A DNA stretch of 5,571 bases from an uncultured Oribacterium sp. (GTDB lineage: Bacteria; Bacillota; Clostridia; Lachnospirales; Lachnospiraceae), in NCBI GenBank assembly GCA_900772695.1, contig CAAGRO010000017.1, positions 1 to 5,571 of the forward strand, given 5' to 3'. The translations under genes and the position numbers were made by a program. Below the pieces are notes generated by a model, which saw nothing but the letters and a program-made list of their open reading frames with translations, made no database searches and had not been told where the DNA came from. This document shows, piece by piece, positions 1 to 5,438 of this stretch; position 1 is the stretch's first letter; every line of letters begins with the position of its first letter.

Positions 1-3
1 TGT

Positions 4-32
4 TCGACAGCTATGCTGAAATATGCTACACT
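4..32 (+). promoter_or_regulatory. Probable sigma-A promoter for the SseB-family gene
   Basis: A -35-like TCGACA (4-9, five of six consensus positions) is followed after 17 nt by TACACT (27-32, four of six). A TG one base before the -10 makes it an extended -10 element. Transcription would begin near 39, leaving a leader of about 34 nt before the ATG at 73. Upstream sequence is cut by the window edge, so other elements cannot be seen. Confidence 0.5.
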
Positions 33-72
33 GCATGAGAGAAAGTTTGCAGACAGACCAGGAGGTTTATAT

Positions 73-849
73 ATGGCAGATTATACTGAGAGAGCCAACC
101 AGAAGCTGGTTGACGCGATCCATGCACTGAAGGCATCGAACGGTGAAAACACAGGTGCGGAGCAGATCGTGATGGAGGAGATGGCGGGTGCCGAGTTCAT
201 CATGCCGGTACGCATCGTCGGGGAAAAGGCACGTGAGCGTAAGCTTCTGTACGGTGTGACCGCCAACAAGGATGGTGCACATTTCTATATGGTTTTCACG
301 AGCCGTGCGAATCTGAAGGCGTGGTTTAAAAATGAGCCGGTACAGAGCGTGAAGCACAGCTTCGAGGAAGCAGCCGATATCGCAATGAACGATCGGCAGA
401 TCTACGGCTTCGTTCTGAATCCGGGTACGGATGATTTCATCGTCGCCCGTGAGATGATCATCGATCTTCGCACGAAGATCAAGGGTGCGGAGCTCGGACT
501 CGAGGGTGAGAAGTCCAGCGCGGATGAAGACATCATTTTCAAGAATGTCCGTGAGGATCAGACGACAGCGGATCTTCTGAATGCACTGACCGGTGCGATG
601 CGGAGCGATCGTAATGTTGCTGCGGGTTACATCCGTGACATGGTCCGCAATGGACACACCGATTACTGTGTCATCGTTCGTCACATCGGTTCGATGGATG
701 AGACCTTCCCTAGACTGATGGCAGCGGCACGTCGTGCCAGCCGTGGTCGCTCTGTGGCGCTTCTGTCGGCTCGTGCACCGATCGCGGAGAAGGCCATCGA
801 GGGTCAGCAGCCGTTCTATCAGAGAGCGTTTAAGATCGTCGAGCAGTAA
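73..849 (+). CDS. SseB family protein
   Basis: This 258-residue soluble protein resembles the SseB (enhanced serine sensitivity) family, whose biochemical role is unsettled. The N-terminal part (about residues 10-135) has the alternating strand pattern expected of an SseB N-terminal domain: EFIMPV near 41-46, HFYMVFTS near 70-77, and a hydrophobic strand with FVLNPGTDDFIV near 115-126. After a charged linker (about 140-165) comes a second alpha/beta region (about 165-255), probably the SseB C-terminal domain. There is no signal peptide or membrane segment. The start at 73 is chosen over the in-frame ATG at 13 because AGGAGG (60-65) lies 7 nt before it and the earlier ATG falls inside the proposed promoter. 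The next gene begins 92 nt downstream with no terminator between, so co-transcription is plausible. The family call is from pattern recognition only. Confidence 0.72.
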   Translation: MADYTERANQKLVDAIHALKASNGENTGAEQIVMEEMAGAEFIMPVRIVGEKARERKLLYGVTANKDGAHFYMVFTSRANLKAWFKNEPVQSVKHSFEEAADIAMNDRQIYGFVLNPGTDDFIVAREMIIDLRTKIKGAELGLEGEKSSADEDIIFKNVREDQTTADLLNALTGAMRSDRNVAAGYIRDMVRNGHTDYCVIVRHIGSMDETFPRLMAAARRASRGRSVALLSARAPIAEKAIEGQQPFYQRAFKIVEQ

Positions 850-941
850 ATAAAGAGAATACGGCAGGACATCGATGGGGTTCAGGTGAACGAAGTGGAT
901 GTGACCAGCCTGGGGCGCTCGCTGTGGCAAAGGAGAAATGA

Positions 942-1445
942 ATGGCAGAATTAACACATGTGGATCACAGTGCATTCGGACCGCTGTATGATGCGGATTC
1001 GGAGGTGCTGGTCCTGGGCTCGATTCCTTCGCCGAAGTCGCGGGAAATGAAGTTCTACTACGGTCATCCGCAGAATCGTTTCTGGCGGGTCATGGCTACG
1101 GTGCTGGCGGAGACATTGCCCGAAAGCATCGAGGAGAAGTCCGCGATGATGCGGCGTCACCACATCGCTCTCTGGGATGCGCTGAGTGAGTGCGATATCG
1201 TCGGCGCGTCGGACGCCAGTATTCGGAATCCGGTTCCGACGGACATCGAGGGACTCCTGAAAATGACGAAGATCACGCGCATCTTCTGCACCGGCGCGAG
1301 CTCGTATAAGTACTATGAAAAGTACCAGTACTCGCGGACCGGTATCCATGCAGTGAAGCTCTCGTCGACCTCACCGGCGAACTGTGCCGTATCATTTGAA
1401 CGTCTGGTGAGCGAATATCATCAAATCATCGCAAATAATTCTTGA
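942..1445 (+). CDS. DNA-deoxyinosine (hypoxanthine-DNA) glycosylase, UDG superfamily
   Basis: This 167-residue protein matches the UDG-superfamily family 6 (HDG) enzymes, which excise hypoxanthine from DNA after adenine deamination and so start base-excision repair. Visible motifs are LVLGSIPS (23-30), the strongly characteristic YYGHPQNRFW (39-48), ALWD (76-79), SDASIRN (90-96) with a basic or Asn-containing loop following, a strand IFCTGASS (114-121), and a C-terminal SSTSPAN (141-147) that corresponds to the DNA-intercalating loop region of UDG folds. Length is normal for the family. The start at 942 is set by AAAGGAG (929-935) at 6 nt spacing; an out-of-frame ATG at 938 leads only to a short frame. 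The TGA stop (1443-1445) lies inside the -35 box of the next promoter, and no terminator follows. Members of the family have also been called Mug-like uracil/mismatch glycosylases, so substrate preference is inferred. Confidence 0.88.
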   Translation: MAELTHVDHSAFGPLYDADSEVLVLGSIPSPKSREMKFYYGHPQNRFWRVMATVLAETLPESIEEKSAMMRRHHIALWDALSECDIVGASDASIRNPVPTDIEGLLKMTKITRIFCTGASSYKYYEKYQYSRTGIHAVKLSSTSPANCAVSFERLVSEYHQIIANNS

Positions 1446-1471
1446 CTTACTAATGTAAGGAAATGTATTAT
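1442..1471 (+). promoter_or_regulatory. Promoter of the SCIFF precursor gene
   Basis: TTGACT (1442-1447, five of six consensus positions) and TATTAT (1466-1471, five of six) are separated by 18 nt, with a TG immediately before the -10. Transcription would start near 1478. The -35 box overlaps the stop codon of the upstream glycosylase gene, so the RiPP module has its own promoter placed with no spare intergenic space. Confidence 0.65.
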
Positions 1472-1483
1472 GGGCATATTACA

Positions 1484-1498
1484 TAACAGTTACTGTTA
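1484..1498. promoter_or_regulatory. 15-bp dyad (possible operator or leader hairpin)
   Basis: The sequence TAACAG-TTA-CTGTTA is a perfect inverted repeat with 6-nt arms and a 3-nt spacer. It lies roughly at +7 to +21 relative to the inferred start and just before the ribosome binding site of the SCIFF precursor. It could be a repressor-binding site at DNA level or a small hairpin in the mRNA 5' end; the sequence alone does not decide. Confidence 0.4.
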
Positions 1499-1514
1499 GG
1501 AAAGAGGTATTTCT

Positions 1515-1661
1515 ATGAAGCATATTATGACATTAAACACAAGAGATATGAAGAGATCCGAGGAGAAGGGCGGCTGTGGCGAGTGCCAGACATCCTGCCA
1601 GTCTGCATGCAAGACCAGCTGTGGTATCGCTAACCAGCAGTGTGAGAACAAGAACGCTTAA
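1515..1661 (+). CDS. scfA: SCIFF peptide precursor (six-cysteine ranthipeptide RiPP)
   Basis: This 48-residue peptide begins MKHIMTLNTRD and carries the SCIFF core, CGECQTSCQSACKTSC, with cysteines at 21, 24, 28, 32, 36 and 43. SCIFF peptides are ribosomal precursors that a partner radical SAM enzyme cross-links through thioethers, and are now grouped with the ranthipeptides. The conserved N-terminal MKHI-TLNT segment serves as leader for recognition; the Cys-rich C-terminal half is the core. Ribosome binding site AAAGAGG (1501-1507) lies 7 nt before the ATG. It has its own promoter, a terminator directly after it, and the maturase gene as next neighbour, which together make the call secure. 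One oddity is Gly37 after the fifth Cys (CGIANQQC), where related peptides commonly have Thr, the residue reported as cross-link acceptor. No cleavage site or final product can be stated. Confidence 0.95.
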   Translation: MKHIMTLNTRDMKRSEEKGGCGECQTSCQSACKTSCGIANQQCENKNA

Positions 1662-1679
1662 TATCAGGTTCGTGTATCG

Positions 1680-1707
1680 ACCGGGGCATGAACAGCCCCG
1701 GTTTTTT
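1680..1707 (+). terminator. Intrinsic terminator between SCIFF precursor and maturase
   Basis: A perfect 7-bp stem CCGGGGC (1681-1687) and GCCCCGG (1695-1701) closes a 7-nt loop and is followed by six T (1702-1707); A1680 and T1702 can add one pair. It lies 18 nt after the precursor stop. Since no clear promoter is visible before the maturase gene, this is best read as a partial terminator that lowers maturase expression relative to precursor. Confidence 0.85.
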
Positions 1708-1713
1708 ATTGCT

Positions 1714-1760
1714 TATCGATTTTTGTTTTTTGTATCGATTTTCTGATCGTTTTTCGATCA
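1714..1760 (+). promoter_or_regulatory. U-rich leader with repeated ATCGATTTT and a small hairpin
   Basis: The 70 nt between the terminator and the maturase start are very T-rich. ATCGATTTT occurs twice (1715-1723 and 1734-1742, 19 nt apart). A perfect 6-bp hairpin TGATCG-TTTTT-CGATCA (1744-1760) follows and ends 7 nt before the maturase ribosome binding site. The arrangement could influence RNA processing, stability or translation of the maturase, but no known riboswitch was recognised. Confidence 0.35.
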
Positions 1761-1777
1761 TTAGAGTAGGAGATTTC

Positions 1778-3172
1778 ATGATTCATCAGTATAAACTCAA
1801 TGGTTATAACATCGTTCTCGATGTATACAGCGCAAGCGTTCATGTGACCGACGACCTGGCTTATGACGCGATCCATCTGATCGACAGCGGCATGAGTGAG
1901 GAGGCGGCGACGAAAGAGCTTCGCACGATGCATCCGGAAGCATCGGCGGAGGAGCTCTCGGATACCTTCGCGGATATCCATGAGCTGACGGAGCAGGGAA
2001 AGCTCTTTACGAAGGATGTCTATGAGAAGGCTGCCGGCTATCTCAAGCAGCAGTCCACGGTGGTGAAGGCACTCTGCCTCCTCGTGGCACATACCTGTGA
2101 TCTGAACTGCAGCTACTGCTTCGCATCGCAGGGAAAGTTTCATGGCAAGGAAGGCATCATGACCATCGAGACGGCGAAGCGTGCGATCGACTTCCTGGTG
2201 GAGAATTCCGGAAACCGCCGGAACCTCGAGGTCGATTTCTTCGGTGGTGAGCCGCTGCTGAACTTCGAGCTCTGCAAGGAAACCGTGGCGTATGCACGTT
2301 CCATCGAGAAGGCACACAATAAGAACTTCCGTTTTACGCTTACGACGAACGGTGTCAAGCTGACGGATGAGGTCATCGAGTGGGCGAATAAGGAGTGCTA
2401 CAATGTCGTCCTTTCGCTGGATGGACGGAAGGAGGTCCATGACCGCTTCCGTGTCGACCGTGCAGGTCGCGGCTCCTATGACCGCATCGTACCGAACTTC
2501 CAGAAGTTTGTCGAGTCCCGTGGTGATAAGAGCTACTACATGCGTGGTACCTTCTCACACTACAACACTGATTTTACAAACGATATCTTCCATATGGCGG
2601 ATGATCTCGGCTTCTCCGAGCTCTCCATGGAGCCGGTCGTCACCGATCCGTCCAGCCCGAGTGCGCTGACCGAGGAGGACCTTCCGATTCTGTACGAGCA
2701 GTATGAGATCCTCGCGAAGGATATGCTGCGTCGTGAGAAGGATGGTAAGCCGATCACCTTCTATCACTACATGATCGATCTCGAGCACGGTCCATGTGTG
2801 TACAAGCGTGTATCCGGCTGCGGTTCAGGAACGGAGTATATGGCTGTGACTGCCTGGGGTGACCTCTATCCTTGCCATCAGTTCGTAAATGATCCGGAGT
2901 ATAAGCTCGGTAACATCTGGGATGGTGTGCAGCATGAGAACATCCGTGATGAGTTTAAGGAGTGCAATGTCTACGCCCGCCCGGAGTGTAAGGAGTGCTG
3001 GGCACGTATGTACTGTGCCGGTGGCTGCGCAGCCAACGCCCTGCATGCGACCGGTGATATCCATGGCGTCTATGAGTACGGCTGCAAGCTCTTCCGTAAG
3101 CGGATGGAGTGTGCGCTCATGATGAAGGTGGCTGAGGCCGAGATGGCACAGGAAGCAGATGAAGAAGTATAA
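1778..3172 (+). CDS. scfB: SCIFF radical SAM maturase (RRE / radical SAM / SPASM)
   Basis: This 464-residue enzyme should form thioether cross-links in the adjacent SCIFF peptide, as shown for the homologues CteB and Tte1186. Residues 1-80 or so look like a PqqD-type RiPP recognition element (IHQYKLNGYNIVLDVYSASVHVTDD beginning, in part, at residue 2). The radical SAM cluster motif is C107-x3-C111-x2-C114 (CDLNCSYC), and the SAM-binding GGEP is at 156-159. The C-terminal SPASM region has C348, C366, C404-x2-C407-x5-C413-x3-C417 and C436, enough ligands for two auxiliary Fe-S clusters. Length fits the family. The start at 1778 is preferred because AGGAG (1768-1772) precedes it, whereas the in-frame ATG at 1688 lies in the loop of the upstream terminator and would add a non-homologous hydrophobic stretch. 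The gene overlaps the next by 14 nt. All catalytic cysteines are present, so it appears functional. Confidence 0.95.
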   Translation: MIHQYKLNGYNIVLDVYSASVHVTDDLAYDAIHLIDSGMSEEAATKELRTMHPEASAEELSDTFADIHELTEQGKLFTKDVYEKAAGYLKQQSTVVKALCLLVAHTCDLNCSYCFASQGKFHGKEGIMTIETAKRAIDFLVENSGNRRNLEVDFFGGEPLLNFELCKETVAYARSIEKAHNKNFRFTLTTNGVKLTDEVIEWANKECYNVVLSLDGRKEVHDRFRVDRAGRGSYDRIVPNFQKFVESRGDKSYYMRGTFSHYNTDFTNDIFHMADDLGFSELSMEPVVTDPSSPSALTEEDLPILYEQYEILAKDMLRREKDGKPITFYHYMIDLEHGPCVYKRVSGCGSGTEYMAVTAWGDLYPCHQFVNDPEYKLGNIWDGVQHENIRDEFKECNVYARPECKECWARMYCAGGCAANALHATGDIHGVYEYGCKLFRKRMECALMMKVAEAEMAQEADEEV

Positions 3173-4751
3173 TCTGAAAGATCAGCTGGATCAGTATCTG
3201 AATCAGCAGTATTATCCGATGCATATGCCGGGGCATAAGCGTCGCGTGGCGGTCATGCCGGACTGCGCTCTGCGTTATGATCTGACGGAGGTCTCCGGGA
3301 CGGATGACCTCCATCATGCGTCGGGGATCCTGAAGGATGCCATGGCGCGAACGAGTGCATTGCATGGCGCGGACCGAAGCTGGTATCTGGTCAATGGAAG
3401 CACCTGCGGGAATCTCGCAGGTGTTTCTGCTATCGTGCCCTATGATGGAGAGCTCATCGTCGCGCGGAACTGTCATCGTTCCGTGTTCCATGCGATCGAG
3501 CTTCGGCATGCGCACCCGCACTGGCTCTGGCCATCGCTGAATCCGGCAACCGGCATTTTCGACAGCATCCGGCCGGAGGCGGTGGAAGCACTGCTCGACG
3601 AGTATCCGGAGAGCAGTGCAGTGGTACTGACGAGTCCGAGCTATGAGGGCGTGGTGTCGGATGTCCGACGCATCGCGGATATCTGTCACCGCCGTGGGAT
3701 TCCGCTGATGGTGGATGAAGCACATGGTGCACATCTCGGCCTCGTACCGGAGGCAGGCTTCCCGGACAGTGCGATCCATCAGGGCGCGGATATCAGTGTG
3801 CAGTCGGCGCATAAAACCCTGCTGGGTATGACGCAGACGGCGTATCTTCATCTGCGTGGGGAACGGGTATCGGAAAGTGTCATCGAGGAAAAGCTGTCGA
3901 TATTTGAAAGCTCTTCGCCATCGTATCCGCTGATGCTGTCGCTGGCAGGCTGTACCGAATGGATGGAGCAGGAGGGACGGCAACGCTTTATGGACTGGGC
4001 AGCCGCACTTCGTGACTTCGATGAAACGATCCGGCCGCTTCGACACCTGCGCGTGCTCTGCCATGGTGAAGATGCGGTGAATACACATGCGTTTTATGCA
4101 TTTGATCAGAGTAAGCTCGTGATCGACTGCAGTGCGACGCAGCTCAGCGGCTATGCGCTGATGGATCTCCTGCGGACGTACTTCCGCTACGAGCTCGAGA
4201 TGGCGCAGCCGGGCTATGCGCTCGCGATGACCGGGCCGGGCGACGATTTCGCAGAGCTTCCGCGTTTCGCAGAGGCGCTGCGGATGATCGACCGGGCACT
4301 GGATGAGGATGCGGAAGAGCGTGCTGATCTGGCGTGCGCTGGTGTGGATGCCACAGGGATGGATGTGGATAGGTCCGCCTTAAGGGAAGCAGTATGGAGG
4401 AAATGTACGAGCGATCCGCTGGCGGAAGTACGAAATGGCGGTGCATCAGCACGCCGAACGAGGGTGGATAGCCTGAGCCTGCAGGAGGCGGCACCGAAGG
4501 AGATGGCACTGACGCCATGCGAGGCGGTGGAGGCTGCCGTGGAGATGGTGCCTGTCGTGGTGCTCAAGGGGCGTGTTTCCGGAGAGTATGTGTACAGCTA
4601 CCCACCTGGGATTCCGCTCCTGGTACCGGGGGAACGCATCACAGAGGCGATGGTCCGCTATCTGCAGCTGGCAGAACAGCGATATGATGAACTTCGTTAT
4701 TCGCGCTCGGAAGACGTGGAGGGAAGGGTCGCCTGTCTCGTGCAGCTGTGA
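3159..4751 (+). CDS. Orn/Lys/Arg decarboxylase family PLP-dependent protein
   Basis: This 530-residue protein belongs to the fold-type I Orn/Lys/Arg decarboxylase group (SpeA/YaaO-like), cytosolic enzymes that make polyamine precursors such as agmatine or cadaverine. Diagnostic parts are PMHMPGHK (20-27), TEVSGTDDLHH near 43-53, VNGSTCGN near 78-85, VDEAHGAH with Asp186 for the PLP pyridine nitrogen and His189, and SAHKTL with Lys219 as Schiff-base lysine. The C-terminal domain ends with YSYPPGIPLLVPGE near 482-495, typical of the family. Which amino acid it uses cannot be read from sequence. A low-similarity, charged stretch at about residues 385-440 makes it longer than the roughly 480-residue family norm. 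Its start lies inside the maturase gene (14-nt overlap), with AGGA at 3150-3153 as ribosome binding site, suggesting translational coupling. A strong terminator follows. An aminotransferase label is sometimes given to such proteins. Confidence 0.88.
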   Translation: MKKYNLKDQLDQYLNQQYYPMHMPGHKRRVAVMPDCALRYDLTEVSGTDDLHHASGILKDAMARTSALHGADRSWYLVNGSTCGNLAGVSAIVPYDGELIVARNCHRSVFHAIELRHAHPHWLWPSLNPATGIFDSIRPEAVEALLDEYPESSAVVLTSPSYEGVVSDVRRIADICHRRGIPLMVDEAHGAHLGLVPEAGFPDSAIHQGADISVQSAHKTLLGMTQTAYLHLRGERVSESVIEEKLSIFESSSPSYPLMLSLAGCTEWMEQEGRQRFMDWAAALRDFDETIRPLRHLRVLCHGEDAVNTHAFYAFDQSKLVIDCSATQLSGYALMDLLRTYFRYELEMAQPGYALAMTGPGDDFAELPRFAEALRMIDRALDEDAEERADLACAGVDATGMDVDRSALREAVWRKCTSDPLAEVRNGGASARRTRVDSLSLQEAAPKEMALTPCEAVEAAVEMVPVVVLKGRVSGEYVYSYPPGIPLLVPGERITEAMVRYLQLAEQRYDELRYSRSEDVEGRVACLVQL

Positions 4752-4794
4752 AGCACTCCTGCTGTCTGCGGGAAAAACATATAAACAGGCTGTG

Positions 4795-4820
4795 AACCGG
4801 TGGCGATGCCACCGGTTTTT
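4795..4820 (+). terminator. Intrinsic terminator after the decarboxylase gene
   Basis: A perfect 10-bp GC-rich stem, AACCGGTGGC (4795-4804) with GCCACCGGTT (4808-4817), closes a 3-nt loop and runs into a T tract ending at 4820. It lies 43 nt past the decarboxylase stop codon and ends the unit that begins at the SCIFF promoter. Confidence 0.92.
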
Positions 4821-4836
4821 CAGCATCTTACGTAAA

Positions 4837-4874
4837 AGCATGCGGATGTGCATTTTTTTGCATACCTGCATGCT
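4837..4874. repeat. Long imperfect inverted repeat (16-bp stem, T6 loop)
   Basis: The left arm 4837-4852 and right arm 4859-4874 pair over 16 positions: 13 Watson-Crick pairs, two G-U pairs and one A-C mismatch, around a loop of six T. Each arm contains the palindrome GCATGC (4838-4843 and 4868-4873). It is not followed by a good T tract on the + strand. On the - strand it is followed by TTTT, so it could be a weak terminator for antisense transcription, but no minus-strand gene is seen. It lies upstream of the inferred start of the next transcript, so it would be a DNA-level element or part of a read-through RNA. Confidence 0.5.
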
Positions 4875-4911
4875 ATCTTTATATATGTAAGGCAAACATA
4901 CATTTCCAGAA

Positions 4912-4921
4912 CAAATATTTG
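4912..4921. repeat. 10-bp AT-rich palindrome CAAATATTTG
   Basis: CAAATATTTG is a perfect palindrome 11 bp upstream of the -35 box of the next promoter. Its position suits an activator or repressor site, but short AT-rich palindromes also arise by chance. Confidence 0.25.
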
Positions 4922-4928
4922 CAAACTA

Positions 4929-4943
4929 CTGTTTACAAAACAG
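4929..4943. promoter_or_regulatory. 15-bp dyad over the -35 box (possible operator)
   Basis: CTGTTT-ACA-AAACAG is a perfect inverted repeat with 6-nt arms and 3-nt spacer. It contains the whole -35 hexamer (4932-4937), so a protein bound there would block RNA polymerase. It lies upstream of the inferred transcription start, so it cannot act as an mRNA hairpin. Confidence 0.4.
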
Positions 4944-4960
4944 ATGTACCGTGTTATGAT
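4932..4960 (+). promoter_or_regulatory. Promoter for the small membrane protein gene
   Basis: TTTACA (-35, 4932-4937) and TATGAT (-10, 4955-4960) are both five of six consensus positions and are spaced by exactly 17 nt. A TG one base before the -10 (4952-4953) makes an extended -10. Transcription would begin near 4967, about 23 nt before the ATG. Confidence 0.72.
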
Positions 4961-4989
4961 GTGGACAGTTGATGAAGGAGGCAGAGCAC

Positions 4990-5223
4990 ATGAGAATTAA
5001 TCTGAAAACTTTCGAGCTGGTAGCGATGATTATTTTAGGGATGGGTGTGATGGCATCCCTGTGTGAGTTCCATCAGGTACGCTGGATCGGGTATGTCCTG
5101 AGCGCGGGCAGTGTGTATCTGCTGTATGAGATTGACCGGGAGCGGGCGCGCCAGCGTCATCGTGCAGCGTTTTACAGACGCATGGGACGGATCGTGGCGT
5201 CCCGGCTGGCGGATACCGTCTGA
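4990..5223 (+). CDS. Small two-helix membrane protein of unknown function
   Basis: This 77-residue protein was not recognised as a member of any named family. It has two predicted membrane segments: about residues 9-27 (rich in Met, Ile, Val, Leu, Gly) and about 32-48 (WIGYVLSAGSVYLLYEI), joined by a very short turn with His28 and Arg31. The tail (49-72) is strongly basic, with about ten Arg, so by the positive-inside rule both ends should be cytoplasmic and the tail could contact lipid headgroups, nucleic acid or a partner. The start at 4990 is set by AAGGAGG (4975-4981) at 8 nt spacing; an earlier in-frame TTG (4969) and ATG (4972) overlap that ribosome binding site and are unlikely. It is monocistronic, with its own promoter and a terminator. 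Good expression signals argue that it is real. Confidence 0.75.
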   Translation: MRINLKTFELVAMIILGMGVMASLCEFHQVRWIGYVLSAGSVYLLYEIDRERARQRHRAAFYRRMGRIVASRLADTV

Positions 5224-5287
5224 GTCGACATCGACAGATGGTGCCCCGGAGAAGTTCTGCCGGGCAGTACCCTATAGAACATATACA

Positions 5288-5335
5288 CGCCTGTCACTGC
5301 ATGAAAAAGTGCAGCGACGGGCGCTTTTTATTTTT
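5288..5335 (+). terminator. Intrinsic terminator after the small membrane protein gene
   Basis: A 14-position stem, 5288-5301 with 5310-5323 (one T-G wobble and one A-C mismatch), closes an 8-nt A-rich loop and is followed by TTTTTATTTTT (5325-5335). It lies 64 nt after the stop codon. Confidence 0.88.
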
Positions 5336-5409
5336 GCTGCGGAAGGCAGAAACTGCAGGATGCTGATGTCGCGCCCGAGATGCCGACGCCGCCGGCTGGA
5401 GAAGATGGT
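5336..5409. other. Intergenic sequence without recognised feature
   Basis: Between the terminator and the next promoter no gene, RNA or strong structure was recognised. One frame stays open across it (from 5111 to 5413) but it overlaps the membrane protein gene out of frame and the terminator, so it is not considered coding. Confidence 0.5.
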
Positions 5410-5438
5410 TTAAGAGCAGATGCGAATTATGTTATAAT
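5410..5438 (+). promoter_or_regulatory. Extended -10 promoter for the leader ORF and downstream gene
   Basis: A perfect TATAAT (5433-5438) with TG one base before it (5430-5431) forms an extended -10. A weaker -35, TTAAGA (5410-5415, four of six), lies 17 nt upstream. The transcript would begin near 5445 and reach the leader ORF about 45 nt later. Confidence 0.7.

Noticed and set aside
850..941. Gap between the SseB and glycosylase genes, considered for a small gene or terminator
   Set aside because: Frames here have no start with a ribosome binding site and no stem plus T tract was found.
67..975. 302-codon minus-strand reading frame
   Set aside because: It lies antisense to the SseB-family gene, has composition typical of a shadow frame (rich in His, Arg, Ile, Leu), and has no recognisable domain.
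1688..1777. N-terminal extension of the maturase from the ATG at 1688
   Set aside because: That ATG is in the loop of the intrinsic terminator, has no ribosome binding site, and the added residues are a translation of the U-rich leader; the ATG at 1778 has AGGAG before it.
3117..4088. 323-codon minus-strand reading frame
   Set aside because: Antisense to the maturase end and the decarboxylase; the + strand frames carry clear catalytic motifs, so this is a shadow.
4858..4887. Possible extra promoter TTGCAT with TATATG
   Set aside because: The -10 match is poor, the -35 lies within the long hairpin, and a far better promoter exists at 4932-4960.
5225..5236. Tandem TCGACA TCGACA
   Set aside because: Only two 6-nt copies; too short to distinguish from chance.
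5241..5270. Hairpin GCCCCGG...CCGGGC flanked by GGT/ACC, considered as a small structured RNA
   Set aside because: The stem is short with a bulge and does not match the SRP RNA or any other RNA family I know; it is within the 3' UTR of the membrane protein gene.
5111..5413. 100-codon + strand frame after the small membrane protein
   Set aside because: It overlaps the membrane protein gene in another frame, crosses a strong terminator, and lacks a convincing ribosome binding site.
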